A stretch of 64,000 nt of DNA from Eopsaltria australis (taxonomy: Eukaryota; Chordata; Aves; Passeriformes; Petroicidae), in NCBI GenBank assembly GCA_034509425.1, contig JAVTVJ010001682.1:292069-356068 (forward strand). Reading direction: 5' to 3'. Made by a program: the position numbers and the translations under genes. How positions within the stretch are numbered: position 1 is the stretch's first letter; each line of letters begins with the position of its first letter. This document shows positions 1-13,500 of this stretch, piece after piece. The notes under the pieces are model-generated. The model was not told where the DNA came from and ran no database searches. It saw only the letters and a list, made by a program, of their open reading frames with translations.

Positions 1-1443
1 AAATCTGGTGAATATCCTGGTGAGCTCTTCTGCTTTTTGAGGTTTAAAAGCACCGTAGTTTGTGCCACATTAAGTTCTGCTAAGTGCAGAAGGAAGATTC
101 TTTCCCTTGAGCACCCTGAATAGAAGCAGTTGGTTTTTGAAAGCTGGCCTGGCATCATAACCACAAAGAAATGTGGTACTGCAGAGCAGACAGCTCCTCC
201 TTTCAGCATGGGAACCGTGGGGTTTGTGTTTCACAAGCAGTAGATTTTTGGGTTGGAACTTCACGATTTGCTCCTGTACCTGCCTAACATGTTTGTCATG
301 CGTGTTGCCTTGGTGTCACACGGCTTGTGATGGAGAAAGTTATGACAAAAAGCTGTGTCTAGATCTGTCAGATTAGAAAAACACAAAAAAAGCTTGTGAA
401 TGGTTGGGGCTGTGCTGTTTGTCAGAGCTGCCTGTCCTCAGTGGCAGCTCTGACATCTCCACGTCCCTGCACACCCTGAGCCGTGGGAACTCTGGAAGTG
501 GTTACACCACAGGGGCACAGAGGAAGTTTCCTGTTCTGTGGTTCAGAAACTTTGCATTTTGTACACAGTGCCACTTTTGCCACTGGAGAAGTTGCCCAAT
601 CCAAGGTTACGCCACCTTGCCCAGAGCTTGCAGCTGCCAGGCTGGTGGCACAGCTGACTGGCACAGGCTGACGCTCGCCTTGCGTCATGCTCTGCGTCTG
701 TCACTCCTTTTTAATGCCTGTTTTTCCAACCTGATTTTCCCCGGAAAAGAGTAGGATTTTTTTTATGAGATCCCAGCTATTTTGAGAAGGAGGTTTTTAA
801 AGGAAAAGTTGGACAAACCCTGCTTGAAATCCCTGAAGTCTGGTGTTTGTGGCACCAGGAGTGATTGCGTGCTCTGCTGGGTTTGCAGCTTGGCGTTATT
901 TTTGTTGGCTCTCTGGTGTGCTCTGTATCAGCCCCCTGGCTCTCAGAGGTGCAGGGATATGCCTTCAGTGTTCCAGTGCAAGCAGGAAAGGTGCTGGCTC
1001 TGTTTCAGGGGAGAAAGGCCTAAATTCCAGTGTGGGGAAGGAGACAGCAGCACTGACAGGCTCAAGGTCCCGCCTGAGGCAGCAGCAACTGCCCAGGTTC
1101 CTTTGTTCCTCATTCAGTGCCCAGAGCAGCAGAGGCTGCTGAGGACAGCCCAGGCTTCTTGTGCCTCCTGTTTGTGGACACCTGGTGTTGTTCCTGGCGA
1201 GCTGCTCCTGCCTTTCCTGTTTTGAGCTCTGGGGCTGTTTCTGTTGCTGACAATCCTCCCTTTCCCTTCCAGAGGCAGAGGGATGTTGGGTACTGCCAAG
1301 GCTGTTTCCTTACAGGTGCCTTGTGACCTGAATGAGCTGATACCTTGAATCCCAGCAGCTGCTTGGTGTAACTGTTCTGTTTCACATATTTCCTCTGCTG
1401 GAAGGGTTTTACCCAACTTTGTGTGTCTCCCTGGTGGCTGCAG
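1..1443 (+). other. XPO6: XPO6 intron (3' part) upstream of the first visible exon
   Basis: The first recognisable XPO6 exon begins at 1444 inside an arginine codon, so this stretch is the end of an intron. I looked for the preceding conserved residues of exportin-6 (the segment ending EAVLNR) and do not find them here. The DNA is unremarkable, mildly T-rich, with no recognisable repeat or RNA gene. Confidence 0.75.
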
Positions 1444-1552
1444 GTACGAAGATGCCTTGGTTCTGCTGCTGACAGAGGTGTTGAACCGGATCCAGTTCAG
1501 GTATAACCAGGCACAGCTGGAGGAGCTGGATGACGAGACCCTGGATGATGAT
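1444..1552 (+). CDS. XPO6: XPO6 coding exon, first in the window
   Basis: Encodes YEDALVLLLTEV to DETLDDD after one base completing an Arg codon. Acceptor ggctgcag/g, donor gat/gtaagg. It ends in phase 0 with a run of acidic residues. Confidence 0.96.
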
Positions 1553-4500
1553 GTAAGGAGCAGAGCAGAGCAGGGCCACGTGTGAACCCTTGCACTGCTG
1601 ACACCTGGAATGGCTTCTCCAGAGCCTGTACTTGGGAGGATGGGTTAAACAGCTGCATCTCCCTCCCTTCTGTGTGGGGTTTGAAGTGTAAAACAGCCTC
1701 AGGTGCTTTTCACAAAAAGTCACACTGAAGATGTAACCTTTGGGTTTAACTTGGTTTTTATTGGGGGAAAAAATTAGATCTTTATGGTCTGATTGTCAGA
1801 GATATTAGATGTCCATGTTTGGACACCTTTGGATTTTAAAGTGTTTGATTAGTTTGGAGTTAATTTGCTGGTTGCTGTGGAATTTAAACGCTAAAATATC
1901 TCTGAAGCAAAAAGCTTGCAGCTGTGTGTATTGTTGGTGTTTGTGCTTAAGCTTATTTTTCCCAAGTTGGTATTGGCAAAGATCATCGTGAAGCTGGTAA
2001 ATGTCAGAGTGGAGTAGGTGGCCAGAATGGGTGAGACCAGAGCCCTGGGAGGGCAGGTCAGCTGTCACCAGAGGGTAGGTGAAGGAGCAGAGGGAATTTC
2101 ATCACAAATGGGATCAGACAGATTTTTAAATTCTGGGACATTGAGGGCTGGTCACATCACAGCTTCTGATTATGATAGCAGCACTATTTTGTACGCAAAA
2201 TAAAGCATTTTCTTGATTCATTTGATTTGTGTCATCTGGATAATCAGCTGTCATACCTCTGTAAAGACCATGTTGGTGTTTGGATGTCTCTCCATGGTGA
2301 TAATAATGGGTATAAATTAACAAATAAGGGTATAAATTAACTATAGCATTCCTGATGAAGTTGTCCTTATGCTTCAAAAACGGGGTGGCAAATGATGATA
2401 TTTGCAGGACTTAAGCTTTTGGTATAAAACTTGAAAAGGTTTTTAGTTCATTATTTAAGGACAAAATTAAGTCAGGACATGCTGCTATTGATTCTGTTGC
2501 TTATGTTGAGGTGTGTGTTTCTTGTTCCACTTTTACCCTCTCATACTAATGGCAGATTTGGGATATGATGGTAACAGGCAGCTTCTTTCTCAGTCACCTG
2601 TGTAGCTGAGTATGTAAAGAGTGTTTTACTGTCAATAGAACTGTTTAATTCACCTGTCAAGTTATTGCCACTCTTCTCCTGCTCTGTCCCCCTGGTTTTA
2701 TCAATTCTGTATGAAAATAGAATGAATTCTGTATGAAATCCAGTTTGAGTGGAGCATGCAAGTTACATTTCTCAAAGATGTTGTTCGTGGGGGTTTCTCC
2801 CTCCTACCCCTCCCTTCCCAGTGTCCCAAAATCTCTGTGCTGCCCTGGGAAGGGCTGTGCTCACCCCAGTGTCCCTTTTGTGTGCAGCAGCAAACGGAGT
2901 GGCAGCGGTACCTGCGCCAGAGCTTGGAAGTGGTGGCCAAAGTCATGGAGCTCCTGCCAACCCACGCCTTCTCCACACTCGTAAGTCCTTCCCCAGGCCC
3001 TGAGTGCCACGTGGAACCAGCACCAGCTGCTGGGGATTTTTTGGATAGGTGCCTCAGTGCCAAAAATATGGAGGGAGATTTGGGGCTGGATGCAAAACTG
3101 GCAAGAGATTAGAAATTGAAGAGAAAAAATGGTTTATTTGGCTTTGTTGCATTTCTTGGTGTGTTTTGAAGACAGTACTTCGGTGTCTGAGTCCAGCTTG
3201 GTGGACACTCTTTAGAAATTCTCACATCTCAAAGTGTAAACATTTGGCAGCAACCCCTCTGTGCTGTTTATCTTGGCCTTTATCTGGGAGGCAGGGCTGT
3301 GAATTGGGCAGATAAGTGTCATTATTAGGACTTTAAGGAGAATGGAATCTTTGTTTAAATTAAAGGTTAGATCGAAATGCTGGAGAGAGGCCTTGGACTA
3401 TTGGGAAGCAGATCTGATATGGATGAGTGCTTCTCTTCAGCTGCTGTCACTACCTTCGGTGCTGTAAAAGTTGTCTACAGGGTTTGTAGGATCATAACAA
3501 TTTTGGGGAGGAGACCTTGAGGCTGGAAGTGTGGTTCAGAATTCAGAGCAGTCCATGTGCTTTTGCTGGGTGAGGAGAAAGGGAAATAACAGCAAGTGCA
3601 TTAATCCTGCTGGGAACACTGCACACCTCAACCTCTGAATTGTGTTCCCAGGAAGCAGAGAAAACCAGGCTGCTGCAGAGGCAGAAGATGCCTGACCTGA
3701 AATGCCTTTGCAGTTGGTATTTTCCTTTAAGCAGTGAAGCAGGAGAAGCTTGGCTGTTACTAGAAGGAGGGAACAAAAGCAGAGGCTGCTGTGCAGCTTT
3801 GCTGTGAGTCAGCGGGAGGCACCCAGGAGCGGAGCAGATGGATCAGATGGAGCAGAGCATGTGGCTTCCTTGGAGTAACACATTCACATGAGGAAGGCTC
3901 TGTGGTTTTTAAAACTTCCCTCAGGCAGTTATGCAAAGACACTCCACTGTTAATTAGGCACAGCATGGTGGAAACCAGGCAGGGAGTGTTTTCCTGAACC
4001 CTTCATTGTTCGTTCTTGTGGACTGGGGAATGTGGGAGGCTCTCAAGCAGTTTCCAGTGCTCTTCCCAGTGACTGCAGGGCTGGTGGGTGCAGTGGTCAG
4101 TTTAGCAGTGGCAAGTAAAGCAGTGGACAGCAGCTGCCATGACTCCATCCCATGCTGGGCAAGGAAAAGGCTGCAGCTCCTTCTGCTGATGGGTGAGAGA
4201 ACTTCCATAAAACCAACCACCGATTTCAAGCACTTTCACCAACAGAAATTAAACAGAGCTGTGCCAGGCTGAAAGGATTGAAAGGATTGATTCAGCTGAA
4301 GTATGAGCAGGACGTGGCATGTTTGCTGTCACTGCTGAGTGATGGAGCTGGGCTGACACTGCTCCCACACTGGGTGGGGTGCATGAGGACTGTGGTGTTT
4401 ATTCCTTTGGCTCTTTTCCCCATGGAATTTCAGCTGCTGCAGCTTGCTGGCAGAGGGCTGCCCTGTCTCCCTTCTGTACCCTGGTAGAGGCACTGAACTC

Positions 4501-7500
4501 AGCTTTGTGGTTGCTTAATATTTTGGGAGATTTTTAAGTATCACCTTTTGGGAAGGTGATACTTCCAGGTGGAGTGGGTAAGCACAGACCTTCCACACTC
4601 CAGACTCTGCCACTCCTCTGCTCCTTGGCCTGGGTTGTGCCTCCAGCTGTGCATTCCTAGTGCTGATGTGCTATGACTTCCACTGTCAGACCATTATCTT
4701 GTCAGGCTGATTGCTGGGGTTGGAGGGAAAGGAGAGCTGCCACAGGGAAGTGCCCTCGGGGGGGGTGATCTTTGTTTTTCCTGACAGCTGTCAGGACCTG
4801 GGAAGTTGTTGGGTGCAGGATCAGCCAACCTGCCCTTTTTCCAAATGCCTGTCTGAGGCACTGGGGAGAAATGGGAGAACTCTGCTCTGGCAGAGCAATC
4901 AGTAGTTGAGTGTTACTGAATGCCAAGCCCCAGGATCACAATCAGTTCTTCTCTCTTCCAGTTTCCCGTTCTGCAGGACAACCTTGAAGTGTATCTGGGG
5001 CTCCAGCAGTTTGTGGTCACTTCAGGAACAGGTAATAACCACCCCCTAACACTGTGCTCCTCCCTCTTTCATCATTGCAAAACCACTCTAGACCTGCTTT
5101 GGTGTTGCTTTTTCCATCTTCAGTTGATCAGAACCTGTGTGGTGTCTCGTGGCTCAGTAGTTAAACTCCAGCAGCAGGCAATAATATCATTTATTCTTAT
5201 TGGCATGGTACTTCCTTTGTTCTGGTACTTGAAATGAAGATACCAGAGGTGTGCAGCACCAAATACTGCAGCTCCTTCCTAAGAAACAGGGGAAGCAGCA
5301 GAAGCGAGATCTCCCTGAGGGGAGGTTGTACCTTAAGGTAATACTGAAATTCCCTGGTGTGACCAGGAAAGGAACCTGTCCCATCTCCAATTGTGCTGTT
5401 CAGGGCAGAATGGTGACTGTTGTGCAGGCAGTTCTGGAAAAAATATTCCCAGTTTTAGGATCATTTAGGATAAGCAATGTGTAGGGTTTAGTGGTGTGGC
5501 ACCAGCCTGTGTTAGGGGCAGTCCTGGGGGCTGGATCAGCAGCAGCAGCTCGGATGCAGCTCTGGATTCAGCCCAGGGTGGTGGCAGAGAATCCCACAAT
5601 GGGTCAGGTTGGAAGGGACCAGACTGAGCCATCTGAGTCAACTTCCCTGCTCACCCCAGAGCACATGGCACAGGATTGTGTGCTTGTGTCGATGGTACAA
5701 AATGGAGAGGTTGTTGCTGAAAGCTTGATCTGAGATTAAATGCAGTCAGCGGGAAGAAAATCTGATTTTCTTCGAAAGGTGGTGTTGCAGAACGTATTTG
5801 CTTCTTTAGTAAAAGTTCTGGAACGTTTGAGCCCAGCTGAACCTGAGCAGCAGGAGGATCGTGTGGGGCTGGAAAACTTCATTAGGGGATTGTTTCATGT
5901 ACCTGAGAAATATGGAGGTACAGAGCACACTTCACATCAGAAGTGAAGTCACCAATTCACTGTCCCAAATCTGCTGCTGGATCACTGGACCTGTGGCCAG
6001 CAGAGTGTGGAGAGCCACCTTCTCCGTGGGGAGAGCCACCTTCTCCGTGGGGAGAGCCACCTTCTCCTGTGGAGAGCCACCTTCTCCGTGGGGAGAGCCA
6101 CCTTCTCCGTGGGGAGAGCCACCTTCTCCAGAGCTGGGAATGCTTCTGATGGCAGCAGAAAACCAGAAAGGCTCCTGTTTGTGTAGGAATTAACATCATA
6201 CAGAAGGCAATAAAGGTGTAAAAGGCTAAAATAGTCATTGGCATCTTTATCAGCCTTTGAAGTGGTGTCAGAAGAGTTGAACTCCTTCCCAAGCTTGAGT
6301 GTTGCAGTGCCTTGGCCAGTGCTGCCATCTGACCCGTGACCCAGTGCCGAGCTTATTTCAGAAGAATGCTTGTCATGTAATCAGAATAAACTTTGCATTT
6401 CCTGTCACTTTGTCACCAGGTTTCCCATCCCCAAGAGCTGCACAGATTAATCCCGGAGTTTTGGGGTTTGGATTAATCCCGGAGTTTTGGGGTTTGGATT
6501 AATCCCAGAGTTGTGGGGTTTGGATTAATCCCAGAGTTTTGGGGTTTGGATTAATCCCAGAGTTGTGGGGTTTTTCCCCATGCACGAACATGAATTTCCA
6601 GCTCTGAGGGCAGCTCTGAGGGAAATGCTGATTTGTGGCTGTGCTGCTGTGGTGTCCCTGCAGGTCACAGGCTGAACATCACAGCAGAGAACGACTGCAG
6701 GAGGCTGCACTGCTCTCTGAGGGACCTGAGCTCGCTGCTGCAGGCCGTGGGCCGCCTGGCCGAGTACTTCACCGGGGACGTGTTCGCTGCCAGGTTCAAC
6801 GATGCCCTCACTGTGGTGGAGAGGTGGGTACAGCCTCTGGCACCTCTGCAGCCACTGGCACAAACTTTCTGCCACCCCTTGGTGCGAGGAGATTGAGTTG
6901 TAAGGAGTTTGATGGCCAGAATGTGGATTGTAAAGGTGGTGGTGTGTGCTGGGCTGAGCCCCCAGCGTGGGCAGCAGGGCTGGGAGGGATTCTGCCCCTC
7001 TGCTCAGGTGAGACCCCACCTGCAGAGCTGCCCCAGCCCTGGGGACCAGCACCAGAAAGATGGGGAGAGAGTCCAGAGGAGTCCCCAGTGCTGCTCCAAG
7101 GGCTGGAGCCCCTCTGCTCTGGAGCCAGCCTGGGAGAATTGGGATTGTTCTGCCTGGAAAAGAAACAGCTCAGGGGTAACCTAATTACTCCTTCCAGTAA
7201 TGAAGGAGCCAACAGGAAAGATGGAGAGAGACCATTTACATGGACCTGGAGTGCCAGGACAAGGGGAATGGCTTCCCACTGCCAGAGGGAAGGGTTAGAT
7301 GGGATATTGGGAAGGACTTGCTCCCTGGGAGGGTGGGGAGGCCCTGGCACAGGGTGCCCAGAGAAGCTGTGGCTGCCCCTGGATCCCTGGCAGTGTCCCT
7401 TGGAGCAGCCTGGGACAGTGGAAGGTGTCCCTGCCCATGGCAGGGGGTGGGATGGGATAAACTCAGTCACTTGAAAACATTGAGGGACTTGTGTTCCAGC

Positions 7501-10500
7501 ATCTGCACCTGTGAGACAATGAAATAACACGTAGATTTTGATTAGAGTTGTATCTTTCAAAACTAAATCACCAAAGCATCCTTTGATGGTTGGACTTTGT
7601 AATCTTCCAGGTCTTTTCCAACCTTGATGATTCTATAATTCTTTTCTTAAATGAAAAGACCTGTGAAAGCTAAAAGGCAGACATTTTATTCTTCCTGTCC
7701 AAGAAACTTAATTAGCACATGGTTACAAATGGCAGAATTTCAGGCCTTTACACAGGTTTTGTGTTTTCATTTCTGTGCAGGAGCATCTGACCTGTTCCAT
7801 CTTATCCCAAACAGTGCAGTAGGCTCTGAATTATTTTAAACTAAATGGTCCAAATCTCATTTGTGTATTAGCTAAATATTGACACAGACTGGGGAAGAGC
7901 TGCACTGACTCGGGTGCTGTGGAGCTGATTTGCACTGCTGTGTGTGTTTGCACCTCCAGGTTGGTGAAAGTGACGTTGTATGGATCCCAAATCAAACTGT
8001 ACAACATCGAAACCGCCGTTCCCTCCGTGCTGAAACCTGACCTCATTGATGTGTGAGTGTGGCGTGCACCCAAACTGGGCACTCACGGCGAGGGGAAGGG
8101 TCTCCTGGGTGTCCTGGGTCTGCTGCTCAGACCCCTCCTTGGCAGATATTCCGGGAAACAGCTTCTCTAACTGCTGGCAGCTCCCCAGGAAAGCACCTTT
8201 TCCAGCTAATGAAAGTCCAGGCTGCTGCCAACATTTTGGGCCAGTCTTTCCTCTAATGGAAGTACCCAGGTCATTGAAAGGAAAACATGTTTGTGCTGAG
8301 AAGGAAAAATGCCCCTTAAATCAGCTCTGAGCAAACTGGGATGGCGCCCTGTGCTGTGAAAGCCTTGTTCTCTGGCAGGGTAATTAATGAGGAAATAAGC
8401 GTTACAACAGTGATGTTTTAAAGAAATGGATCCACTGTGTAGTGTGTAGGTGATATATAAATCCAGTTGATGGTTTTTTTGCTACCGAAGTCAGATCTGT
8501 GGCTCAGGTAAAAGAGGTTTTTCCCAGCTGAGGGTTTCAAATCCTTGTCTTCCAAGACAAACATAAGCCTTGCAGCTGTGCAAGCCATTTCTGGGACAAC
8601 CAGCTGCCTGCCATCCAGGCACTGACATTCACTGTGAAATCTTGGTGCTGCTGGTCACAGATCACCTCTGACAGCTCTGTGACACTTCCCTTGCTGAGGC
8701 TGTGCAGCACAACCCTCTTCTCTGCCAGCTGGTGTTCTGTGAGCAGCATTTGAGATTTGAACACTTGTTCTAGTTTGTAATTGCACCTTCAGCAGCTCCT
8801 TGAAGACCCCCACTAGATTTCACCATATCACTGTATAACTACTGGGGTTTCTCCTATTAGTCTCTAGCTCATGGCACTGAATTTTGTGCAGGTGATGTTG
8901 ATTTCATGGTCTCTTTTCTGGTTTATAATAATTTGGAAGGTGTTTTCTATGATCTTTCCCTGTCCCTGAAGAAACCTGTGATCTATTTTCTAATGCTTGC
9001 CTGAGAAAGCAGCACTGTCACACACCCCAATGGAATTGGTGTGAAATTGGAAACTCTTCCATTAAAGTGCTGTCTTCTAAGGAAGGTGGGATCAGGGTTG
9101 GGATAAAGGTTTGAATAGAAAGGATTGCACTGGGAATGCTGAACAACCTCATGGTGTAGTATTAGAAACAGTGGCTGGAAGCTGCCAATGACAATCGTGG
9201 TTGTAAAAAGTGAAGGGAGGAAATAAGAATTTCTTCCAGATTTGGGAAGTATTGGGGGGGGGTTTATTTATGTAGGAGGAATGCAAGGAAACTTGCATTC
9301 CATTTGGGGTACACCTCTCTGAAATACCCTGACTCAATCTTAACGTGATAAAGTGTGATTATGAAGTGTGGTTATAGTCAGCTACCAGTCGATGATAACT
9401 TGACTTTATCAATTTACACCCTTGGCTTGGTGGCTCCGGAACCAAAACCGAAAAAAGCAGCGAGGATTTTTTACAACCCACGCTGCCAGATCTGCCTGAA
9501 GCACCACTGCTGTGTCCCTTTGTGGTGCTCACTGTGTCCCCTGGTGTCCCCAGGCACGCCCAGTCCCTGGCAGCCCTGCAGGCCTACGCTCACTGGCTGG
9601 CCCAGTTCTACAGCGAGGTGCACCGGCAGAACCCCGAGCAGTTCATCTCCCTGGTGTCCACGGCGCTGGAGGCCATCACCCCCCTCATCAGCTCCAAGGT
9701 ACTGCCCCCTGGGCTCCCCTGGAGCTGGGGGCTGCTCTCTGCTCAGCTGGGGTGGGCTGGGAGCTCCCCTGGGAGCTGGGGCTGCTCCAGAGCCACGGGA
9801 AGTGTCCTGGGGAGCAGCTCTCAGCAGTACTGGGGGGTCAGGCTAATGCAAGAATAAGCAACTTAAAGGCTTTTAAACTCAGTCTAATGATTTTATAGCT
9901 TGAAAGCAGAGAAATCTCTCTCTCTTGTGGTATTATGGGAACTGAGCTATGCTCTGGTTGACAAATAAATTACAGAATTGTTGAGGTTGGAAGAGCCCTC
10001 TTAGATCAAGTCCAACCATTCCCCCTGCACTGCCAAGGCCACCGCTGACCCATGTCCCCAAGTGCCACACCCACACAGCTGTTAAATCCCTCCAGGGACA
10101 GGGACTTCTTCTTTGTTGTGAGAACCCTATGTCTGACCACCCTTTCCATGAAGAACTTTTCCCAATACCCAACCTAAACCTCCCCTGGCCCAGCTTGAGG
10201 CCATTTCCTCTCATCCTGTCCCTGTTCCCTGGGAGCAGAGCCCAACGCCCCTGGCTGCACCCCCTAGGTCCTGGCAGCTCCGTGTGCTGACCCTGGCTGT
10301 GTGTGCTGGTGGGACTGGGCAGCCTGACCACTCCTGTCTCTCCCAGGTGCAGGAGAAGCTGCTGCTCTCTGCGTGCCACCTGCTGGTGTCCCTGGCCACC
10401 ACAGTGCGCCCGGTGTTCCTGATCAGCATCCCAGCCGTGCAGAAGGTGTTCAACAGGATCACTGACACCTCTGCCCAGCGCCTCCCCGACAAGGTCAGTC

Positions 10501-13500
10501 AGCCCAGAGCTGTCTCACGCTCAAATTAGGTGTCCCTGGGAAAGAGGTACCTCAGGTGGTAAGGGATAACCTCAAAAATCAAGTGAGGGGCAGCAATTAT
10601 CTCTGTATTGTGGATATCCAGAAATTACAGTGATACTGTTTGTAAGTAATGATCTATTCAAGCAATAGCACAAGGAGAAAACACAGTTGCACCTCTTAGA
10701 TCTGATTCTTTTCTCGTTTTTGACACCATCCCCAGTTCTGCATCATCTTTACAGTACAGGCACGTTGATTCTGAACTGCACAAAGAATTTTTTGTGAAAC
10801 TCAAGTATTTATATTGCAGAAGCAATGTAAATAATGTAAATATATTCCATTTATAGCACTGAAAAGCCACAGTGCTGAGATATGGTTGTGTTGTGTGCTG
10901 GCAAGGAAGCACAAAGCACTGCACAAGTGCAGAAGCTCAGCTTGTAAACCAGACAAGGAGTAATGATAGTAAAATCATCTTTGTTTTTATAAACAGCAGA
11001 GATTTACTGCTGCAGGGAAGGGCTGACAGAGCTGGGAGCTGGTTCCAGGCCTTAAATCCTGGAGATTTGCTTCTCTCTCACTTTGAAGGGCTGGTAATTT
11101 TCACTTGGGCTGATGTTGTGCTGTTCACCAGCGAGCACTGCTGGTGTCTTAGAAAGCCATAAAATGTCATTTCACTCCAGGCTGGTGCTCTAGCAGAAAT
11201 TAACTCGGAAAAGAAGTTCAAACTTCGTCTCTTTGCTAAATGTTGCCCAGAGAAGCTGTGGCTGCCCCATCCCTAGAAGTGTACAAGGCCAGGCTGGACT
11301 TGGAGCAGACTGGTCTGGGGGGAGGAGTGTCCCTGCCCTTGGCAGGGGGTTGGAACAAGATGAGTTTTAAGGTCCCTTCAACCCAAAGCATTCCATGATT
11401 CAATGGTTTTGCTGTCAGTCCAGCCCTGGTGCTGCTGGTGCTGTCTGGGCTCTTGTTGGTGGCTTTCTGCTCCCACATCTCATTGTGGGTACAGAATCTC
11501 AGGGTTTCTGTCCACCTGTGTGGGTGTTTTGGGAGCTGCAGTCCATCCTCAGTGTCCAAGCAGCTCTGCAGAGCTCATCCACAGCCTCCCACACACCAGA
11601 GATGCACAAAGCAGGGGTGGAACAGGACGGGCTTTAACCTCCCTTCCCACCCAAGCCATTCCATGACTCTTCCCACCCAAAGCATTCCCTGGCTGTGCTT
11701 CCTGTCCCTCGCAGGCGCAGGTGCTGGTGTGCAGGGCTCTGTCCAACGTGCTGCTGCTGCCCTGGCCCAACCTGCCCGAGAGCGAGCAGCAGTGGGCCGT
11801 GCGCTCCACCAACCACGCCAGCCTCGTGTCCGCCCTCACCAGGGACTACCGCCAGCTCAAGGCCACGGCCAGCCTGCCCCAGAGGAAGGTGCAGCTGGAG
11901 GACAGTAAGTACCAGTGCCCTCCTCACTCCTGCTGCACTGGGGAGGGTCGTTAAGCTGATTTACCAGTGAGAAGGTGTCTCATGCACAGGAAAGGAGCGG
12001 GTTGTGTTTTCTTTCTGCTTTTCTGCTCTGTACAGGGCACTCTCGCCGCAGGTCGCCTGCAAACTCTTCCATTAAAGTGCTGCCTTCCTCAGGAAGGTGG
12101 GATCAGGGTTGGGATAAAAGTTAGAGTAGTAAGGAGTGCATTGGGAATGCTGAACAACCTCGTGGTGTAGTATTAGAAATAGTGGCTGGAAGCAGTGTTA
12201 ATGACAATCGTGGTGTAAAAAGTGAAGGGGGGAAACAAGAATTTCCTCCAGACTTGGGAAGTACTGGGAGAAGGTTTGTTTATGTAGGAGGAATGCAAGG
12301 AAACTCCTGGCAGGGGTGCAGGGAAACTGCTGTATATGCTTTGGGCCTGGTTTTGGGTGTGTCTTTTGGGTTTTCTTCATTGAGGATTGCTTTAGAAATT
12401 GTTCATAAATCACAGTGTCACACGTCAGTTGTTTTAATTACTCTGTGTGTGAGCTTAATTTCTCTTCCCCTTACCTGTGAGCAGTTTTGGCCCATGCAAG
12501 AAGCATCACCCCTCTTGTTTTGCAGCCAAAGTGATCATCCACCAGACACTGAGCGTTCTGGAAGATATTGTAGAAAGTATCTCTGGAGAATCCACCAAGT
12601 CCCGGCAGATCTGTTATCAGTCGCTGCAAGAATCCGTGCAGGTCTCACTAGCCCTCTTCCCAGCTTTCATTCATCAGTCAGGTATAACCTCAGGCCAGGG
12701 CTCATGCTGTGAGTAGCTTTCTGAGCTCCTGGTGACACCCAGAGCAGCAGCACAGAGTTGTGGTGTGGGTGTGGAGTGTGTGGGTTTGCTGAGCCTGGGT
12801 GTGCTGGGAGAGCTGGGCTGAGCCACAGCAGGGAAGGGACATCCCTGCCAGCCAGGATCCAGGCAGGGCTGGCACAGTTTCAAAGAGGAGCTGGTCCTGA
12901 GCACAAATAAAAAAGCTTTAAAATACCCTCTCTGGCTGTATTTTCCATTTACATTCTCTGCAGCAGCTTGAACACAAAGAGGAATAGGTGTCATCAGATT
13001 GGGTCGGATGGTGTGGGATTTGGGGATCTTTTTCCCTGAGATGGAACCAGGGCTGTCCCTTGGCAGCCTTCTGGCCAGCAGCTCACATTTTGTGTCACAT
13101 CAGGATGCTTCCTCCTGTTCCCTTTGGAGCTGGGTGGGATTTTCTCAGGGGTGGGGCTTGAAGTGAAATGCAGAGGATCCAGGGCAGCACAAAGATGCTG
13201 TGATTCCAGGGAGCTGTTGTCTTCAGAACAGGCTGGCAGCCTCATCAGTTACAATTTATTGGCTACCAAAGGCTGTGTGATGAAGGAGTTGAGCAGCTCC
13301 AGTTTGGTTATCCAGTCTTTTTTGGGATGGGTGAAGGATCAGCTGGGTGCTGCTCAGCTCACTGCATCACCACGTGCTCACTTCTGAAGACAGAAGGGTC
13401 TTCTCAGCTCCTGCCAAAAAGACAAGCTGGATTCTGTCTCCTCCACCCCAAGCTGTGTGGATGTTTTGGATTTCCTGATGTTTCCTGTTAACCCTGTACG

